Source: Rubrivivax sp. (GTDB taxonomy: Bacteria > Pseudomonadota > Gammaproteobacteria > Burkholderiales > Burkholderiaceae_C). Taken from it: DNA of 64,000 nt. How positions within the stretch are numbered: the stretch's first letter is position 1; each line of letters starts with the position of its first letter. A program made the translations under genes and the position numbers. A model generated the notes under the pieces. It was not told the origin of the DNA. It did not search any database and saw only the letters and a list, made by a program, of their open reading frames with translations. Shown one piece after another: positions 16,698 through 25,945 of the stretch. Location of the stretch: assembly GCA_016719535.1 (NCBI GenBank), contig JADJYX010000012.1:124001-188000 (forward strand), written 5' to 3'.

Positions 16698-17597
16698 ATG
16701 CGTCGATCCGTCACGTCCCTGAACCGGTGCCTGCGGGGCCTGATGATGCTGGCCGTCATCGCCATCGCGGCCGTCGCGGACGCCGGCCAGCCGGCACGGG
16801 CGGCAGCCCTGGTCACCATCGCCGACGGCGAGGCCACGCTGATCGACGGCGCGCGCACCCTGGTCGCCACCGAGGGCCTCGAGCTCGGCGGCGAATCCCT
16901 GCTGCGCACCGGCGCCGACACCCGGCTGCTGCGCCTGGAATGGCCCGACGGCACGGCGGCCGACTTCGGCCCCGATACGCACGCGATGATCGATCCCGGC
17001 GGCTTCGGCAAGCGCGCTGGCAGGGCACCAGCGGTCTACCTGCTGCGCGGCTGGCTCAAGCTCAGCAGCCTCGGCGCCGCCGCCACCAGCGGCCTGCTGA
17101 CCCCGCGCATCGACCTGGCGCCCTTCAAGGGCGCGCTGGTCGTGATGGCCACGGCCGACGAAACCTGGGTCTTCGCCGAGAGCGGCAGCGGCAGCGTGGC
17201 CGAGCGGGGCGCCCGACCCCCGTCGAACCTGGCGCTGAAACCCGGCGAGGTCTACCAGCGCAGCGGCGCGGCCAAGGGCACGGTGGCATCGCGCCCCACA
17301 CCCGGCCAGATGCAGCGCGTGCCGCGGGGTTTTCGCGATTCGCTGCCCCTGCGCGGCAAGGCCTTCGAGGGCCGCAGCGTCGGCGCGCGCCCCGGCCCGC
17401 CGCCGACGCATGCCGACCTGCGCGCATGGCTGGTGGCCGAGCAGCCGCTGCGCCGCGGCTTCACGCGCCGCTTCGCCGAGCGTGCACGTGACAGCGCCTT
17501 CCGCGCCGGTCTGGTCGAAAACCTGTCGGCGCATCCCGAGTGGGAACCGGTGCTGTTTCCCGAACGATTCGTCAAGCCGGCCGCGGCAGCGCGCTGA
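16698..17597 (+). CDS. Exported FecR-like domain protein
   Basis: A 299-residue protein. The N-terminus (MRRSVTSLNRCLRGLMMLAVIAIAAVADAG) is a good signal peptide or anchor. Residues 35-100 (VTIADGEATLIDGARTL and LRLEWPDGTAADFGPDTHAMID) have the pattern of FecR-type domains. The C-terminal 80 residues are Arg-rich and contain no recognised motif. It starts a same-strand run with a haem-binding sensor (33 bases downstream) and a Ser/Thr kinase, so an envelope signalling role is possible. Function is not established. Confidence 0.65.
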   Translation: MRRSVTSLNRCLRGLMMLAVIAIAAVADAGQPARAAALVTIADGEATLIDGARTLVATEGLELGGESLLRTGADTRLLRLEWPDGTAADFGPDTHAMIDPGGFGKRAGRAPAVYLLRGWLKLSSLGAAATSGLLTPRIDLAPFKGALVVMATADETWVFAESGSGSVAERGARPPSNLALKPGEVYQRSGAAKGTVASRPTPGQMQRVPRGFRDSLPLRGKAFEGRSVGARPGPPPTHADLRAWLVAEQPLRRGFTRRFAERARDSAFRAGLVENLSAHPEWEPVLFPERFVKPAAAAR

Positions 17598-17630
17598 CCA
17601 CCGACCCCGCTCCTGCGTCGAAGGACTTCC

Positions 17631-18503
17631 ATGAAGCTGCTCGTCAAATTCAACCTCATCTACATCATCGTGATGGCGCTCGGCGTGGGCGTGAGCGGCT
17701 ACCTCACGCGCACGCTGCTGGTGGGCAATGCGCAGGAAGAGGTGCTGAACAACGCGCGCCTGCTGATCGAGAAGGCCAATGCGGTGCGCGGCTATACCTC
17801 GAACCAGATCACCAAGCTGCTCGAGACGCAGATGAAATACGAGTTTCTGCCGCAGTCGGTGCCCAGCTATTCGGCGGTGGAGGTGCTCAGCACGCTGCAG
17901 AAGAGCTACCCCGACTATTTCTACAAGGAAGCGACGCTCAACCCCACCAACCCGCGCGACCGCGCGGTGGGCTGGGAGGTCGACGTCGTCAACCAGTTCC
18001 GCGGCAATGCCGAACTCAAGGAGGTGATCGGCCAGCGCGACACGCCCAGCGGCCCGTCGCTGTTCCTGGCCAAGCCGCTGCGCATCACCAACCCGGCCTG
18101 CCTGCAGTGCCACAGCAGCGTGGAGGCGGCACCCAAGACCATGGTCGACAAATACGGCCCGGCCAACGGCTTCGGCTGGAACCACAACGAGGTCGTCGGT
18201 GCGCAGGTGATCTCGGTGCCGCTGGCGCTGCCGCTGCAGCGCGCCGAGAAATCGTTCAACGTCTTCATCGGCTCGCTGATCGGCGTCTTCGTCGTCGTCG
18301 GCATCGTGCTCAACCTGATGATCTGGCTGGTGGTGGTGCGCCCGGTCACGCGGCTGTCGGAACTGGCCGACCGCGTCAGCCAGGGCGACCTGGAAGCGCC
18401 CGATTTCCCGGCCGGCGGCGGCGACGAGATCGGCGTGCTGGCGCAGAGCTTCTCGCGCATGCGCACCAGCGTCGTGCAGGCGATGAAGATGCTGGAGTCG
18501 TGA
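17631..18503 (+). CDS. Membrane sensor with Tll0287/DUF3365-like haem domain and HAMP
   Basis: A 290-residue sensor. A membrane segment spans residues 5-28. The periplasmic domain (about 30-205) contains the c-type haem motif CLQCH at residues 157-161 inside ITNPACLQCHSS, as in DUF3365/Tll0287-like proteins. A second membrane segment lies near 212-235, followed by a HAMP domain (VVVRPVTRLSELADRVSQGDL). The protein ends soon after HAMP with no kinase or methyl-accepting domain, so it needs a partner for output. The kinase gene just downstream is the obvious candidate. Confidence 0.8.
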   Translation: MKLLVKFNLIYIIVMALGVGVSGYLTRTLLVGNAQEEVLNNARLLIEKANAVRGYTSNQITKLLETQMKYEFLPQSVPSYSAVEVLSTLQKSYPDYFYKEATLNPTNPRDRAVGWEVDVVNQFRGNAELKEVIGQRDTPSGPSLFLAKPLRITNPACLQCHSSVEAAPKTMVDKYGPANGFGWNHNEVVGAQVISVPLALPLQRAEKSFNVFIGSLIGVFVVVGIVLNLMIWLVVVRPVTRLSELADRVSQGDLEAPDFPAGGGDEIGVLAQSFSRMRTSVVQAMKMLES

Positions 18504-18549
18504 AGACCGTTCCGCCGCGGCGGCCCGATCGCCCGCCGGCGGCGATGGG

Positions 18550-20010
18550 ATGCCCCAAAAGGCCCTAGGATCGCGGCCCGTGAGCCATCCCGACCGACTG
18601 GGCAAATACCGCATCACCGAGGTCCTCGGTGAGGGCGCCATGGGCGTCGTCTACAAGGGCTTCGACCCCGACATCCGGCGCGTCGTGGCGCTGAAGACCA
18701 TCCGCGCCGCCTTCGGCGACCGCGGCGAGGGCGCCACCGCCGCGGCGCGTTTTCGCAACGAGGCGCAGGCCGCCGGGCGGCTGTCGCACCCGGGCATCGT
18801 CGCCGTCTACGACTTCGGCCACGCCGAGGACATCGCCTTCATCGCGATGGAATTCGTCGAGGGCCACACCCTGGCGCACTACCTCGTCAACAAGCTGCGC
18901 TTCACCGACGCCGACATCCCCGGCGTGATCTGCCAGCTGCTGGACGCGCTGGACCATGCGCACGAGCAGGGCGTGTGGCACCGCGACATCAAGCCCGCCA
19001 ATATCATCATGGCGCGCAACGGCCGGCTGAAGGTGGCCGACTTCGGCATCGCTCGCATCGAGGACGCCAACCTCACGCAGGCCAACGTGATGATCGGCAC
19101 GCCGACCTACATGGCGCCCGAGCAGTTTCTGGGCACGCCGATGGACCGCCGCGTCGACATCTACAGCGCCGGCGTGCTGCTGTACCTGCTGCTGACCGGC
19201 AAGCCGCCGTTCACCGGCAGCCAGGAGCAGCTGATGTACAAGGTGGTGCACGAGGCGCCGCTGCTGCCCGGCCAAGTCGAAGGCGCCAACCGGCCGCGCT
19301 TCTACGATGCCATCCTGCAGCGCGCGCTGGCCAAGGACCCCGAGCAGCGCTATCGCAGCGCCGCCGAGTTCAAGGCCGCGATCGAGCGCGGCGTCGGTGA
19401 GCCTTTCGACACCACGGTGTGGGAACAGACGCTGGTCAGGCTGGCCGACAGCGTGCCGGCCCCGACGGCCGTTGCCGGCGCACGCCACGCCACCGCGGCG
19501 CCCACCGGCGCCGGCGCCCACGGCAGCTGGACCGGCATCCCCGGGCACTGGGACCCGGCGGTGCTGAAGGAGGCCGAGGCCTCGCTGGCGCGCCACGTCG
19601 GCCCGCTGGCCGGCGTGCTGGTGCGCCGCGCGGCCCGTGCGTGCACCGACCTGCCGAGCCTGTATGCCAGGCTCGCCGAGCAGGTGGCCAACCCGCAGGC
19701 GCGCACGGCCTTCCTGGAACGCGCGACCTCGATCACCACGATCAAGCCTGGCAGTTCGGCCGCCGCGCCGCGGCCGGTCGCCACCGTCGGCATGACCGGC
19801 GCAGCCGGCGGTGCGCCGCTGACCGAGCCGCTGCTGGAGGCCGCCACCCGGCTGCTGGCCCGCCACGTGGGCCCGATCGCCAAGGTGATGGTGAAGAAGG
19901 CCGCCGGCCACGCGCGGGACCGCGGCCAGCTGGCCCAGCTGCTGGCCGAGGCGGTGCCCGATGGCCCGGCGCGGCAGAAGCTGCTGGCCGAGCTGCAGCG
20001 GCTGGCTTGA
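18550..20010 (+). CDS. PknB-type Ser/Thr protein kinase
   Basis: A 486-residue protein. The kinase domain occupies about residues 20-280: glycine loop GEGAMGVVYKG, ATP lysine in VVALKTIR, catalytic HRDIKPANIIM at about 144, DFGIAR, and APE. No transmembrane segment follows. Instead there are two related segments of about 60 residues (near 335-400 and 425-485), each with LARHVGPxAxVxVxxAA and a helical tail. The true start may be the GTG at 18580, which removes ten residues that are not conserved. It lies 46 bases behind the haem sensor gene, and phosphorylation in response to that sensor is inferred. Confidence 0.88.
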   Translation: MPQKALGSRPVSHPDRLGKYRITEVLGEGAMGVVYKGFDPDIRRVVALKTIRAAFGDRGEGATAAARFRNEAQAAGRLSHPGIVAVYDFGHAEDIAFIAMEFVEGHTLAHYLVNKLRFTDADIPGVICQLLDALDHAHEQGVWHRDIKPANIIMARNGRLKVADFGIARIEDANLTQANVMIGTPTYMAPEQFLGTPMDRRVDIYSAGVLLYLLLTGKPPFTGSQEQLMYKVVHEAPLLPGQVEGANRPRFYDAILQRALAKDPEQRYRSAAEFKAAIERGVGEPFDTTVWEQTLVRLADSVPAPTAVAGARHATAAPTGAGAHGSWTGIPGHWDPAVLKEAEASLARHVGPLAGVLVRRAARACTDLPSLYARLAEQVANPQARTAFLERATSITTIKPGSSAAAPRPVATVGMTGAAGGAPLTEPLLEAATRLLARHVGPIAKVMVKKAAGHARDRGQLAQLLAEAVPDGPARQKLLAELQRLA

Positions 20011-20014
20011 CGGC

Positions 20015-21804
20015 GTGCACCTGCCCGCCGCGACCCCATCGCCGGTCGGCGCACGGCATCCAAAGGCGACATGGCGTTCGCGGGCGCTGCTGGTTGCCTT
20101 CGCGCTGCTCTATGCGGTCATGGTGTTCGGCGGCTACGGGCTCGGCGCGAGCGGCAGCTGGTGTTGCGACGACACCCAGATCCTGGGCCATGCGCTGCGC
20201 TTCGCGCCCTGGCGGTATTTTGTCGAGCCCGAGGCCTGGCGGGCCCTGATCCCGTTCAGCCTGACACCCTGGCTGAGCCTGTCCTACCGCATCGACCTCA
20301 CGCTGTTCGGCCTCGATCCGGCCGGCTTCTACGTGCATCAGCGCCTGGCCCTGGCTGCATGCGCCTGGCTGATTCACCTGCTGGCCTGGCGTTCCTGCGG
20401 GCACCTGGCCGCAGCCTGCGGTGCCGTCCTCTTCCTGGCCGGGGTATCCACGGCCCAGGCCAGCCAGCTGTTGATGGTGCGCCACTACGTCGAGGGCCTG
20501 CTGGCGCTGCTGCTGTGTCTGTGGCTGGTAAAGCAGCAGGTGCACAGGCCGCGAGCATGGCGCGCCGTGGCGCAGGCGTTGAGCTTTGCGGCGGCCGCCA
20601 GTGCCAAGGAGGTTTACCTCCCCTTGGGACTCTGCGCGCTGCTGGCCGCCGAAGGGCCCTGGCGCCAGCGGCTGCGGCTGGCGGCACCGGTGCTGCTGGT
20701 GATGGTCCTGTATATCCCCTGGCGAATGCACATGCTGGGTGAACTGGTCGGCGGCTATACGCCGGCGGGCGACCTGAGTACGGCCTCGCTGCTGCTGCGC
20801 GCCGGTCAGCAGATCGCGGCTGCGCCATCGTTCCTGTTCGGGCATCCGGCCCCGGCGCTGTCGTCGCTGGCCCTGCTGCTGACGCTGGCGCTGGCGCGCC
20901 GATGGCAGCTTCAGGGCGGCGTGGCTGCCGGGCGCGTGCTGATGGCCGGCCTGGTCGTGCTGGCCTTGCTGCTGGTGCCGCTGCTGCCACTGACGGTCTT
21001 TCCGGCATCGAGCGCGGGTCCGAGCGCTATCTGTTCGCCGCCTGGGCAGCGCTGGCCGTGGTGGTCGCGGCGCCTGCGGCGCCGCCATGCAGGGCGGCGC
21101 TGGCCACTGCGCGGCCTGATCGCGGCGCTGGCGCTGTCGGTGGCCGCCATGGCCTGGCCGCCGGCGCTGCGCGCACTGGCCGAGACGCGGGCAGCGCACC
21201 GCGAGCACCAAGCCCATTTCGAACGTCTGACACGCGGCGGTGCGGCCGACGTCGTGCTGGCCTCGCCATCGATCACCGCCTGGTTCATCACGGGCGCGCT
21301 GGCCCTGCGTCCGCCATTGGGGCAGAACGGACCGCCGCCCATGGTGGTGGTCGACGAGGCACAGCTCGCCGGTCTGGCCGAAGGCCGCCGCCTATGGCAT
21401 GACGACGGCCGGGGCCCGCAGATGGTGGATGCCACCGCCGCCGTGCAGGCACGGCTGGCCGACTGGCGCGGGCGCCTGCGCGTGCGACCGCTGCGCGTGT
21501 CGATGAGCTACGATGGTGCCAGCCTGGTGCTGCGCTGGGACCTGCAGGCCGCGGACGATCCGGGCGGGGGCGCTTCACGCTGGTCGCCCCGAACGAGCGG
21601 CTGGCCGTGCCGATGCCGGCCGGTTCGCTGCGCATCGAACAGCCTTTGCCGAAGTGCTTCCGCATCCGCCACGATGCCGCCGACGGCAGCGTCGCGTACA
21701 GCGTCTGGCTGCGCCTGCCGATGGCACGCGACCGGCGCAGCCATTTGCAGTGGGCAGGCCCGTCGGAGGATCTGCAGGCCCTGACGGCGCAACCTCGCTG
21801 CTGA
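20015..21804 (+). pseudogene. Polytopic membrane protein (glycosyltransferase-like), frameshifted
   Basis: The first ~330 codons are a clean hydrophobic protein with about nine membrane segments, including GSWCCDDTQILGHALRFAPWRY and SLSYRIDLTLFGLDPAGFYVHQRLALA. This suggests a PMT/ArnT-like or Gtr-like envelope glycosylation protein. Frame continuity is then lost three times. Near 21000 the reading moves to another frame (GIERGSERYLFAAWAALAVVV). It returns between about 21080 and 21115. It shifts again at a G-rich run at 21562-21571, after which PNERLAVPMPAGSLRIEQPL continues to a stop at 21804. The GTG at 20015 is the likeliest start, with no clear RBS. Whether these are sequence errors or real decay cannot be decided here. 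Confidence 0.6.
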
Positions 21805-22640
21805 TGGTCTCGGGACGTCCGTCCGACGCCGCGGGAGAATCGCCTCCGTTGCCGCCCCCTTTGCCCACCGTGCCCACACCCGCGCCCACCCTGTCCATCG
21901 TCTGCCCGATGCGGGACGAGGCCGAGGCCTTGCCCGCGCTGTAGTCGCGGCTGACGGCGGTGCTCGAAGCCTGCGGCGAGAGCTTCGAGATCGTCTGCGT
22001 CAACGTGGCGCAGGACACGCTGGCCGCTGCAGGCCTGGCGCCGCGATCCCCGGGTGCGCGTCATCGACCTCACGCGCTTCGGCAGGAAGCGGCACTGACC
22101 TGCGGCATCGACCGGGCCAGGCCGTGGTCCCATCGACGCCGATCTGCAGGACCCGCCGGAGCTGATCCCATGCGGGCTTGGCGCAGCGGCTTAGGTGGTG
22201 CTGCAGCCGACCGCGCGGACGGCCTGCCAGGCAGCAGCGGCCTGGTTCACGCCTGCACAACCGCCTGGCCACGCTGCGGGCTGCGGACGGGTCGTGGACG
22301 CGCTCAGCGCTGCCCGAGCGGCGGGTTCGAAGGGCCTGTTTGCCTGGGTCGGCTTCCCCAGGCGACCATCCCGTCCGCGAGCCGCGCCACGACCAAATTC
22401 TCGGGCTGGCGGCTGTGGAACTTGGCTCGCGGCATCCCGCCTTCTCACGCCCCGCTTCGCATCTGGCCTACCTGGGGCTGGCGTGCGCTGGCGCCTTCGT
22501 CTAGGCCGGTCATCTGGGGGCGGCCGGCCGGGCACGCGTCGCGGACGTGGTCCTTTTCTCGGGGGGTGCGCGATCGGCCGGGCGCTGGGTGAATACCTGG
22601 CGCCCAGGAGGTCAAGCGCCGGTCTACCTGGTGCGATGGC
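21804..22640 (+). pseudogene. GT2 (GtrB/DPM1-like) glycosyltransferase, heavily disrupted
   Basis: Pieces of one polyprenyl-phosphate sugar transferase appear in order but in different frames. They are LSIVCPMRDEAEALPAL (with a TAG at 21942), RLTAVLEACGESFEIVCVN, DPRVRVIDLTRFG, EAALTCGIDRA, IDADLQDPPELIP, TTKFSGWRLWNLA, APLRIW, LGEYLAP and finally VYLVR. The order matches the family from the GT-A fold to the C-terminal membrane part, so a full-length gene of about 300 codons lies here, with many small insertions, deletions and changes. The ATG at 21804 overlaps the stop of the preceding gene by one base, as in gtr-type operons. Confidence 0.65.
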
Positions 22641-22656
22641 CATGCAGCCTAAGTCC

Positions 22657-22850
22657 ATGCCGAGATGGGCGTGCAGCAGCGGCATTGGTGGTTCTGGGCC
22701 ATCCTAGGCGATCGATCCTGCGGCTCGCGGGTCCTGAGCGGCGCGGGGCGCGGGGCAGGCTGCTCTGCGGGGCGGCGCCCTGGCCTTCTGCCTGCTCCGC
22801 GCGGCAGGGGGGCGGGCGGGGGGGCTCCTGGTCAGGTGCCGGCCTAGGGC
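22657..22850 (+). pseudogene. Fragment of a SAM-dependent methyltransferase (N-terminus)
   Basis: EMGVQQRHWWFW at about 22662-22697 is followed in another frame by RRSILRLAGPERRGARGRLL. Together these resemble the start of class I methyltransferases that follow glycosyltransferases in envelope sugar operons. The expected SAM-binding glycine motif cannot be read because the sequence dissolves into GC-rich noise. The assignment is tentative. Confidence 0.35.
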
Positions 22851-23158
22851 GTGGGCCAGCGGGCGCCTGGGGGGCGCGGCTCTTCACGCCCGCTGTTCCC
22901 GGGGCGGCGGGGCCTCGCCGCCCCGCGGCGCCGTTTCCTGGCGGGCCGCCCGGCCCCGGCGGCGGCGCGGGGCTCCGCGTGCGGCAGGGCGACGCGCCCG
23001 TGGCCGGGGGCGGGGGGGCTGGCGGCGCACCCGCCTCCGCACGCCCGGAGCCCGCGAGCCGGGTCCGCCCGCCCCAGAGCCGCGCGGGGGGTCGGTGCCG
23101 GCCTAGCTACCTGGCCCATGCCAGACCTATCGGCACGCCCCCGGATAACCCCGGGTGA
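22750..23158. other. Very GC-rich stretch without coding character (suspect sequence)
   Basis: About 400 bases made largely of G and C runs, with no reading frame that shows domain-like protein and frequent CTAG tetramers that are rare elsewhere in the window. The 13-mer GGTGCCGGCCTAG occurs twice (22835-22847 and 23094-23106). It ends abruptly at the alaS stop, where normal coding quality resumes. I read it as low-quality or mis-assembled sequence. Confidence 0.6.
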
Positions 23159-25792
23159 TCAGAGCCGCTGACTCACCCAGCCGGCCACCGATTGCAACGC
23201 CTGCGGCAGCGCCGCGGCATCGGTGCCGCCGGCCATCGCCAGGTCGGGCTTGCCGCCGCCCTTGCCGCCCACCTGGCCGGCGACGAAATTGACCAGCTCG
23301 CCGGCCTTGACCCTGGTCATCGCATCGGCGGTGACGCCGGCCGCCAGCTGCACCTTGCCGCCGTCCACCGCGGCCAGCACGATGGCCGCGCTCTTGAGCT
23401 TGTTCTTCAGCTGGTCCATGGTCGTGCGCAGGGTATTGGCATCGGCGCCGTCCAGGCGCGCGGCCAGCACCTTCAGCCCCTTGACGTCGACCGCCTGCGC
23501 CAGCAGCTCGTCGCCCTGCGCACTGGCCAGCCGGCCCTTGAGCGCGGTGATCTCCTTCTCGAGCGCACGCAGCTGCTCCAGCAGGCCGTCGACACGGCCG
23601 CCCACCTCGGCCGGCGTCACCTTGAGCTTGGCCGAGACGCCGGACACCGTGCCTTCGAGCTGCTGCAGGTAGGCCAGCGCGTTGTCGCCGGTGACGGCCT
23701 CGACGCGGCGCACGCCGGCGGCGATGCCGGTCTCGGCGACGATCTTGAAGAGGCCGATGTCGCCGGTGCGCTGCACATGCGTGCCGCCGCACAGCTCGCG
23801 GCTGCTGCCGATGTCGAGCACGCGCACCTCGTCGCCGTACTTCTCGCCGAACAGCATCATCGCGCCGAGCTTCTGCGCGTCGTCGATCGGCAGCACGCGC
23901 GCCTGGGTGGCGGCATTGGCCAGGATCTCGGCATTGACGATCGCCTCGACCTGCGTGATCTGCGCATCGGTCACCGGGCTGTTGTGCGCAAAGTCGAAGC
24001 GCGTGCGCTCGGCATTGACCAGCGAGCCCTTCTGCTGCACGTGGCCGCCCAGCACCTCGCGCAGCGCCTTGTGCATCAGGTGCGTGACGCTGTGGTTGCG
24101 CATGGTCTTCGCGCGCTGCTCGCCGTCGACGCGGGCCACGAAGCCGTCGCCCAGCTCGACCTCGCCCTCGACGATGCGGCCCTGGTGGCCGTGCACCGCC
24201 GACTGCACCTTGACGGTGTCCTCGACGATGACGCGGGCACGCGCATTGCGCAGCTCGCCGGTGTCGCCGACCTGGCCGCCGCTCTCGGCATAGAAGGGCG
24301 TGTGGTCGAGCACGATGACGACGTCGTCGCCGGCCTTGGCCTTGGTGACCGCCGTGCCGTCGACGTAGATCGCCGTCACCTTGCTGTGCTCGCACACCAG
24401 GTGCTCGTAGCCGTGGAAGGCGGTGTCGTCGCCGCTGTAGCTCAGCCCGGCGGCCATCTTGAACTTGGCCGAGGCACGCGCCTGCTCGCGCTGGCGGTTC
24501 ATCGCCGTCTGGAAGCCGGCTTCGTCGACCGTCACGCCGCGCTCGCGGCAGACGTCGGCCGTCAGGTCGAGCGGGAAGCCGAAGGTGTCGTGCAGCTTGA
24601 AGGCGGTCTCGCCGTCCACGACCTTCGCCCCGCCGGCCAGCGCGCCTTCCAGGATCTCCATGCCGTTGGCGATGGTCTGGAAGAAGCGCTCCTCCTCCTG
24701 CTTCAGCACCTCGGTGACGCGCATCGCCTCGCGCTTGAGCTCGGGGTAGGCATCGCCCATCTCGGCGGCCAGCGGCATCACCAGCGTGTGGAAGAAGGGC
24801 TTGCGCGCGCCCAGCTTGTAGCCGTGGCGGATGGCACGGCGGGCAATGCGGCGCAGCACGTAGCCGCGGCCTTCGTTGCCCGGGATCACGCCGTCGACCA
24901 CCGTGAAGGTGCAGGCGCGGATGTGGTCGGCGATGACCTTCAGGCTGGGGCTGTCCTTGTCGCAGTCATGGCCGCTGCCGGCCGCGTAATCGACCGCATT
25001 CTTGGCCGCCGCCAGCAGGCGCACGAAGAGGTCGATCTGATAGTTGCTGTGCACATGCTGCAGCACCGCGGCCAGGCGCTCCAGGCCCATGCCGGTGTCG
25101 ACGCTGGGCTTGGGCAGCGGGTGCATCACGCCGTCTTCGGTGCGGTTGAACTGCATGAAGACGTTGTTCCAGATCTCGATGTAGCGGTCGCCGTCCTGCT
25201 CGGGCGATCCCGGCGGGCCACCGGCCACCTCGGGGCCGTGGTCGTAGAAGATCTCGCTGCACGGGCCGCAGGGGCCGGTGTCGCCCATCATCCAGAAGTT
25301 GTCGGACATGTAGCGGCCGCCCTTGTTGTCGCCGATGCGCACGATGCGCTCGGGCGGCAGGCCGATGTCCTTGCGCCAGATGTCGTAGGCCTCGTCGTCC
25401 TCGGCATAGACGGTGGCCCACAGCTTGTCCTTGGGCAGCTGGAAATGGACGGTCAGCAGGTCCCAGGCATAGGCAATGGCGTCCTTCTTGAAATAGTCGC
25501 CGAAGCTGAAATTGCCCAGCATCTCGAAGAAGGTGTGGTGGCGCGCGGTATAGCCCACGTTCTCCAGGTCGTTGTGCTTGCCGCCGGCGCGGATGCACTT
25601 CTGCGCCGTGGCCGCGCGCGAGTAGGCGCGCTTGTCGAAGCCCAGGAAGACGTCCTTGAACTGGTTCATGCCGGCGTTGGTGAACAGCAGCGTCGGGTCG
25701 TCGCCCGGCACCACCGGGCTGGACGAGACGACCTGATGGCCCTTCGATTCGAAGAAGGACAGGAAGGTGGAGCGGATGTCGGCGGCTTTCAT
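23159..25792 (-). CDS. alaS: Alanyl-tRNA synthetase
   Basis: An 877-residue class II tRNA synthetase that charges tRNA-Ala. The catalytic domain begins MKAADIRSTFLSFFESKGH. Motif 2 region residues lie around FTNAGMNQFKDVFLG and RHHTFFEMLGNFSFGDYF. The editing domain shows the zinc ligands of the HSVTHLMHKAL and CGGTHVQRTGDIG motifs. The C-Ala domain ends GWVSQRL. Length equals the family norm. The gene is intact, so the poor sequence stops just at its 3' end. A LysR gene lies upstream on the same strand after 153 bases in which I see no clear signal. Confidence 0.97.
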   Translation of the reverse strand: MKAADIRSTFLSFFESKGHQVVSSSPVVPGDDPTLLFTNAGMNQFKDVFLGFDKRAYSRAATAQKCIRAGGKHNDLENVGYTARHHTFFEMLGNFSFGDYFKKDAIAYAWDLLTVHFQLPKDKLWATVYAEDDEAYDIWRKDIGLPPERIVRIGDNKGGRYMSDNFWMMGDTGPCGPCSEIFYDHGPEVAGGPPGSPEQDGDRYIEIWNNVFMQFNRTEDGVMHPLPKPSVDTGMGLERLAAVLQHVHSNYQIDLFVRLLAAAKNAVDYAAGSGHDCDKDSPSLKVIADHIRACTFTVVDGVIPGNEGRGYVLRRIARRAIRHGYKLGARKPFFHTLVMPLAAEMGDAYPELKREAMRVTEVLKQEEERFFQTIANGMEILEGALAGGAKVVDGETAFKLHDTFGFPLDLTADVCRERGVTVDEAGFQTAMNRQREQARASAKFKMAAGLSYSGDDTAFHGYEHLVCEHSKVTAIYVDGTAVTKAKAGDDVVIVLDHTPFYAESGGQVGDTGELRNARARVIVEDTVKVQSAVHGHQGRIVEGEVELGDGFVARVDGEQRAKTMRNHSVTHLMHKALREVLGGHVQQKGSLVNAERTRFDFAHNSPVTDAQITQVEAIVNAEILANAATQARVLPIDDAQKLGAMMLFGEKYGDEVRVLDIGSSRELCGGTHVQRTGDIGLFKIVAETGIAAGVRRVEAVTGDNALAYLQQLEGTVSGVSAKLKVTPAEVGGRVDGLLEQLRALEKEITALKGRLASAQGDELLAQAVDVKGLKVLAARLDGADANTLRTTMDQLKNKLKSAAIVLAAVDGGKVQLAAGVTADAMTRVKAGELVNFVAGQVGGKGGGKPDLAMAGGTDAAALPQALQSVAGWVSQRL

Positions 25793-25945
25793 CGGCGGCT
25801 TTCGGGATGTCGGTTTCCGGTCCCTGCGGGCATGGGCGAGCGCCCCCGGTGCCGTCGGAATGGCCGCTGGCCGGGGGTTCGCCCCGCCCCTGGGATGAAC
25901 CGGCGGATTGTAGGCAGGGCCGCCGCGCCGGCACGGCCGGGGCCC

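Noticed and set aside
20071..20742. ATG with a good upstream AAAGGCG as the start of a gene
   Set aside because: That frame gives Arg-rich nonsense, whereas the neighbouring frame encodes a normal polytopic membrane protein over the same bases.
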